Shown piece by piece: positions 7,044-9,001 of a stretch of 9,001 nt of DNA (positions are counted from its first letter, which is position 1; the number at the start of each line of letters is the position of its first letter). The position numbers and the translations under genes were made by a program. The notes under the pieces are model-generated. The model made no database searches, was not told the DNA's origin, and was given only the letters and a program-made list of their open reading frames with translations. Source of the DNA: CAZAJS01 sp964485635 (GTDB lineage Bacteria > Pseudomonadota > Gammaproteobacteria > Francisellales > Francisellaceae); assembly GCA_964485635.1 (NCBI GenBank), contig CAZAJS010000050.1, positions 1-9,001 of the forward strand, given 5' to 3'.

Positions 7044-9001
7044 GTGATTGATCAAGCGTATCGGCAACAAGCGTTAATGCCTGATCAATCTTTTATTATC
7101 CAAGCCCCAGCCGGTTCGGGGAAAACTGAATTATTAACCCAGCGTGTTTTAAATCTTTTAGCTCACTTAAATACAGCTCCTGAACAAATATTAGCTTTAA
7201 CGTTTACAAATAAAGCGGCAAGTGAAATGCGTCATCGAATTCATCAAGCATTGATTCGAGCGTCTGATCCGACCCCACCTAAAGCAGAACATGAACGCCA
7301 AACTTGGCAGCTTGCTAAAAATGCTTTGCTCAATGATGAAAAGCATCAATGGGGGTTATTAAATAATCCAGGACGATTAAATGTCCGTACGATTGATAGT
7401 TTTTGTCAGCTTTTATTGCATAAAATGTGTCAGGCCTACCCTTTGTTTCAAAAAGCCACGCCCAGTGATGATCCATGGCCGCTTTATGAGCAAGCAATTG
7501 ATTGGCTTTTAAAAACAGATGATGCGCTTACTCAAGCAAGTTTACAAAAAGCCTTGCTTTATTTAGATAATCAACTTGATAAATTTTATCAATTGATGGC
7601 TGATTTATTAGCCCAACGTGAGCAATGGTTACCGTTAATTATTGATTTACAGCAACAAAAACAACAGCAATCATCAGATACGTTGAAAAAAGCGATTCAA
7701 CAAGGATTTGATCAAGTGGGTCAAGATGCACTTGATCAATTAGCTGAAGCATTAGATCTGGATAATCATCAATCATGGTTTGAGTCTGTATTGATTTATA
7801 CGCAAGGTCAACTTAATTCTGATTTAGCAACTACAAATATCAACTTAAATTGTGATATAAGCAACTTGGCGAATTGGCAATTGCTTATCGATTTACTTTT
7901 TACAACCGGTTTAGTCCCTGAACCACGGAGCCGATTTACCAAAAATAATGGAATTCCCCCTGGTAAAAATCAAATAGCGCAACAATACAAGCAACAATTA
8001 ACTCAATTTTGCCAAGACTTAGCCACTAAGCATCCAAATATTGGACAAATAGTTAGTTTGTTACGGCATTATATGCATTTAACCATTGACCAAGCATTGT
8101 GGGATGTGATTGATACAATCACATATCTTGCCTATCAGTCAGTCGGTTATTTAACATTAGCGTTTGAACAAAATCATCAAGTCGATTTTACGGCGGTGGC
8201 TTTAAATGCTGTGGCTAGTCTTGGGGATGCGACTTCACCAACCGATTTAGCGCTTTATTTAGATTATCAAATCCAGCATATTTTAGTCGATGAATTTCAA
8301 GACACTTCTGTTTTGCAATATCAATTACTCAAAAAGTTAACACTAGAATGGCAACCAACAGAAAATAAAACATTATTTATTGTTGGCGATCCAATGCAAT
8401 CTATTTATCGATTTCGTCAAGCAGAAGTCAATTTATTTCTCACCGTACGTGATCATGGAATGAATCATATTAAGTTGACTTATTTACCATTACAAGCTAA
8501 TTTTCGCTCAACACCGGCGTTAGTAGAATGGGTTAATGACACTTTTGTCAATATTTTTCCACAACAAGAAATACAAAATTATGGTGCAATTGCATTTAAT
8601 AAGGCCACAGCAATTAATCAAGCATCAGAATCTAAAATGACCCCTGATGTTGATTTGCAACGTTTTGCTGATGCCGAATCAGAAGCAAAAGCTATTGTCA
8701 TAACCATTCAAGAGCATTTAGATCATTATCCTGATGATACAATTGCCATTTTAGTTCGGACCAGAGCACATGCAGCAAGTCTTATTCCAATGCTACAAGC
8801 AAATAATATTCCCATCGCGGCTCATGAAGTTTATCCGTTATATCACTACCCGGGGATTCGTTGTCTTGCCTCATTAACTTTTATTTTAGATCAACCTACT
8901 CATGCGGACATGTTTTGGTTTGCTTTATTGCAATCAGAATTATTTGGCTGGACAACAGATGAAGTTTTAACGTTACGTCAATTCGAGACAAATTCTTTAT
9001 T
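7044..9001 (+). CDS. RecB/AddA-like UvrD-family DNA helicase, N-terminal part, runs off right edge
   Basis: Superfamily 1A helicase of the kind found in RecBCD/AddAB-type double-strand-break resection enzymes. The reading frame is open for 652 codons with no interruption and continues past the window. Motif I is APAGSGKT (21-28), after a Q-motif-like PDQSFIIQ. Motif Ia is LTFTNKAASEM (52-62), Ib is VRTIDSFC (114-121), II is VDEFQDTS (415-422), III is VGDPMQSIYRFR (447-458), and IV includes ANFRS (485-489). A long helical 1B insert with Gln-rich runs (about 200-210) separates Ib from II, as in RecB and AddA and unlike compact UvrD or Rep. Motifs V and VI and any C-terminal nuclease domain lie outside. 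It starts 27 bp after the pump stop, same strand, with a strong ribosome site. An AddB-type partner is not immediately upstream. RecB proper, AddA and the related gammaproteobacterial UvrD-domain family cannot be separated on this half. Confidence 0.9.
   Translation, partial: MIDQAYRQQALMPDQSFIIQAPAGSGKTELLTQRVLNLLAHLNTAPEQILALTFTNKAASEMRHRIHQALIRASDPTPPKAEHERQTWQLAKNALLNDEKHQWGLLNNPGRLNVRTIDSFCQLLLHKMCQAYPLFQKATPSDDPWPLYEQAIDWLLKTDDALTQASLQKALLYLDNQLDKFYQLMADLLAQREQWLPLIIDLQQQKQQQSSDTLKKAIQQGFDQVGQDALDQLAEALDLDNHQSWFESVLIYTQGQLNSDLATTNINLNCDISNLANWQLLIDLLFTTGLVPEPRSRFTKNNGIPPGKNQIAQQYKQQLTQFCQDLATKHPNIGQIVSLLRHYMHLTIDQALWDVIDTITYLAYQSVGYLTLAFEQNHQVDFTAVALNAVASLGDATSPTDLALYLDYQIQHILVDEFQDTSVLQYQLLKKLTLEWQPTENKTLFIVGDPMQSIYRFRQAEVNLFLTVRDHGMNHIKLTYLPLQANFRSTPALVEWVNDTFVNIFPQQEIQNYGAIAFNKATAINQASESKMTPDVDLQRFADAESEAKAIVITIQEHLDHYPDDTIAILVRTRAHAASLIPMLQANNIPIAAHEVYPLYHYPGIRCLASLTFILDQPTHADMFWFALLQSELFGWTTDEVLTLRQFETNSL

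Noticed and set aside
7037..7051. Short ATG-initiated frame before the helicase
   Set aside because: It encodes four residues and then stops. Its ATG is only 1 nt from the ribosome site, so it is most likely a chance ATG rather than a leader peptide.

Overview
The window reads as an ordinary chromosomal region of an AT-rich gammaproteobacterium. By eye the base composition is well below 50% G+C. The proteins look gammaproteobacterial: DsbB with a CPLC motif, an AcrA/AcrB-type RND pair, GalU and Gmk. The RecB/AddA-like helicase is of the type common in Legionella- and Pseudomonas-like genomes. A Legionella/Coxiella-like relative would fit, but this is a guess from composition and protein style. 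I see no insertion sequence, CRISPR array, tRNA, rRNA, phage gene or toxin gene.

Layout, left to right. Three genes lie on the minus strand, read leftward from about 1949: galU (UTP-glucose-1-phosphate uridylyltransferase), gmk (guanylate kinase) and the 5' part of dinB (DNA polymerase IV), which runs off the left edge. gmk has its own strong sigma70-type promoter in the 98-bp gap behind galU. dinB starts only 10 bp after the gmk stop, so the two are probably one transcript. A 152-bp divergent intergenic region (1950-2101) separates this block from four plus-strand genes: dsbB, an RND periplasmic adaptor, an RND inner-membrane pump and the first 652 codons of a RecB/AddA-like UvrD-family helicase, which runs off the right edge. 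dsbB and the adaptor overlap by 4 bp (ATGA). The other gaps are 17 and 27 bp and I see no terminator between any of these genes, so one operon is likely.

How the genes work together. The adaptor and pump should form two parts of a tripartite drug/proton antiporter. No outer-membrane channel gene is present, so a channel from elsewhere is needed. DsbB would reoxidise periplasmic DsbA with quinone. Neither pump protein has a plausible periplasmic cysteine pair, so the dsbB linkage probably reflects co-regulation (envelope stress, for example) rather than folding of the pump. GalU (UDP-glucose) and Gmk (GDP) are housekeeping. DinB and the helicase both act on damaged DNA but sit at opposite ends of the window on opposite strands.

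No intergenic stretch exceeds 300 bp. I found no clearly undescribed system. The items most worth checking are the dsbB-pump-helicase operon, a DsbB that appears to lack the conserved quinone-site arginine, and a 9-bp inverted motif that overlaps both candidate -10 boxes of the divergent promoter region.
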